Shown: piece after piece, positions 63,237 through 64,000 of the stretch
Layout of the letters: each line of letters begins with the position of its first letter
Position numbering within the stretch: position 1 is the first letter of the stretch
The notes under the pieces: model-generated
What the model was told of the DNA's origin: nothing
Databases searched by the model: none
The model's input: only the letters and a program-made list of their open reading frames with translations
Assembly (NCBI GenBank): GCA_964203235.1
Contig: CAXNLE010000003.1
Location: forward strand, 95,373-159,372
DNA length: 64,000 bases
From: BACL27 sp964203235
GTDB taxonomy: Bacteria > Actinomycetota > Acidimicrobiia > Acidimicrobiales > Ilumatobacteraceae
Reading direction: 5' to 3'
Program-made: the position numbers and the translations under genes

Positions 63237-64000
63237 TTAGGGCTTCCCGCGAAATGGCTGAATGCCGTTGGCAGGAACTACTCCTAATCGACCACGCTGG
63301 TAGTCATCAAAAGCTTGTTGCAGTTCTGCGCGAGTGTTCATGACAAATGGTCCGTGCTGCTCAACTGGTTCGCCAATTGGTTGGCCGCCCAACAAGATGA
63401 CGTCAAGAGCAGTTGCTCCTGCTGCCTCAATTGTCATGGTGTCGCCGTGTCCGAACACGACTGCTTGACCAAGACCAAAGGGCACTCGCTCTGATCCAGC
63501 AAAGCCAGTGCCTTTGAGTCCATACGCAAGTGCATTGAAATGTGGGTTCCATGGCAAAACCATGCGAGCACCAGGCGAAAGAGTCGCATGTGCCATAACA
63601 ATTGGTGTCTTGGAAGAACCTGGACCTTGAACGCCATCGATGTCACCAGCAATAAGACGTATGAGAGTGGTTGCGTCAGGAGTGGTGAGAAGTTTCACCA
63701 TGTTGGCTTCAAGGTTTTGATACGCAGGCGAGATCATTTTTTGCTTCGACGGCAAGTTGACCCATAGCTGCAGGCCATGAAAAAGACCACCAGAGACAAC
63801 CAAACTTTCAGGTGGTGTTTCAATATGTAAAATTCCGCGACCCGCTGTCATCCATTGCGTTGCGCCGTTAGAAATAACGCCGCCGCCACCGTGAGAATCT
63901 TGATGAATGAATGTTCCGTCCATGATGTAAGTGACAGTTTCAAAGCCACGGTGTGGGTGCCAGTCGGTACCGCGTGGTTCGTAGGGACGGTAATCGACTT
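63237..64000 (-). CDS. Pirin family protein (5' end outside window)
   Basis: The frame stays open to the window edge, giving about 254 visible residues of a bicupin pirin. The metal-site histidines lie in WHPHRGFETVTYIMDG and HQDSHGGGG; the ATG at 63923 is inside this domain and is not the start. The C-terminal cupin (GAGDTMTIE-like GHGDTMTIEAAGATALDVILLGGQP) is complete. Pirins bind iron; some act as quercetinases, others as regulators; role here unknown. It ends 36 bases after the tRNA fragment. Confidence 0.88.
   Translation of the reverse strand, partial: VDYRPYEPRGTDWHPHRGFETVTYIMDGTFIHQDSHGGGGVISNGATQWMTAGRGILHIETPPESLVVSGGLFHGLQLWVNLPSKQKMISPAYQNLEANMVKLLTTPDATTLIRLIAGDIDGVQGPGSSKTPIVMAHATLSPGARMVLPWNPHFNALAYGLKGTGFAGSERVPFGLGQAVVFGHGDTMTIEAAGATALDVILLGGQPIGEPVEQHGPFVMNTRAELQQAFDDYQRGRLGVVPANGIQPFRGKP

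Overview
The window reads as a chromosome segment from a moderate-GC actinobacterium, most likely a planktonic member of the Acidimicrobiia (Ilumatobacter-like). The evidence is an F420-type luciferase-like oxidoreductase, a three-subunit b558-type succinate dehydrogenase, a three-helix ArsC, an MgtA-like mannosyltransferase, a stand-alone methylmalonyl-CoA mutase B12 subunit beside sucCD, and frequent GTG starts. This placement is an inference; no rRNA or marker tree is available.

Layout. 1-19.9 kb is mostly housekeeping: a cut NlpC/P60 hydrolase, a dienelactone hydrolase, YaaA, PcrA helicase, a B12-binding mutase subunit with sucCD, an acyltransferase-SGNH protein, malate dehydrogenase, an SCP2 protein, a proton-pumping pyrophosphatase (K+-independent signature), sdhCAB, a DedA protein, asparaginase II, an esterase and an HD-domain protein. 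20.1-25.1 kb holds a small 3-TM protein with its own terminator, an ABC exporter and two tandem AT-rich glycosyltransferase-like genes. 25.1-29.8 kb has an LLM oxidoreductase, a relic of a secreted protein, an MFS gene, an intact paralogue of that relic and a YHYH protein. 29.8-36.6 kb is a betaine/choline module: Fe-alcohol dehydrogenase, ProX, ProV, a doubled ProW and an aldehyde dehydrogenase. 36.6-39.4 kb has a possible toxin-antitoxin pair and an arsenic operon (ArsR-phosphatase fusion, ArsC, aquaporin) behind a perfect palindrome. 39.4-47.3 kb has a sugar dehydrogenase, an MFS gene and a tightly coupled glycan operon.

The standout is 47.8-60.0 kb: what looks like a complete N-methylglutamate pathway for methylamine use. 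It has gmaS (gamma-glutamylmethylamide synthetase) on one strand and, divergent from it, mgsABC (N-methylglutamate synthase) followed without gaps by mgdABCD (N-methylglutamate dehydrogenase, the SoxBDAG type). An XRE-cupin regulator, an APC permease and a universal stress protein lie next to it. Together these would take up an amine, attach methylamine to glutamate, and oxidise the methyl group to methylene-tetrahydrofolate while releasing ammonium as glutamate nitrogen. The pathway was worked out in Proteobacteria, so a compact copy in an actinobacterium deserves attention.

60.0-64.0 kb is accessory: an RHH-Doc toxin-antitoxin pair with a palindromic operator, a lipoprotein, tRNA-Arg(CCT), a serine hydrolase gene bracketed by a 31-bp exact repeat of the tRNA 3' part, and a pirin gene cut by the window end.
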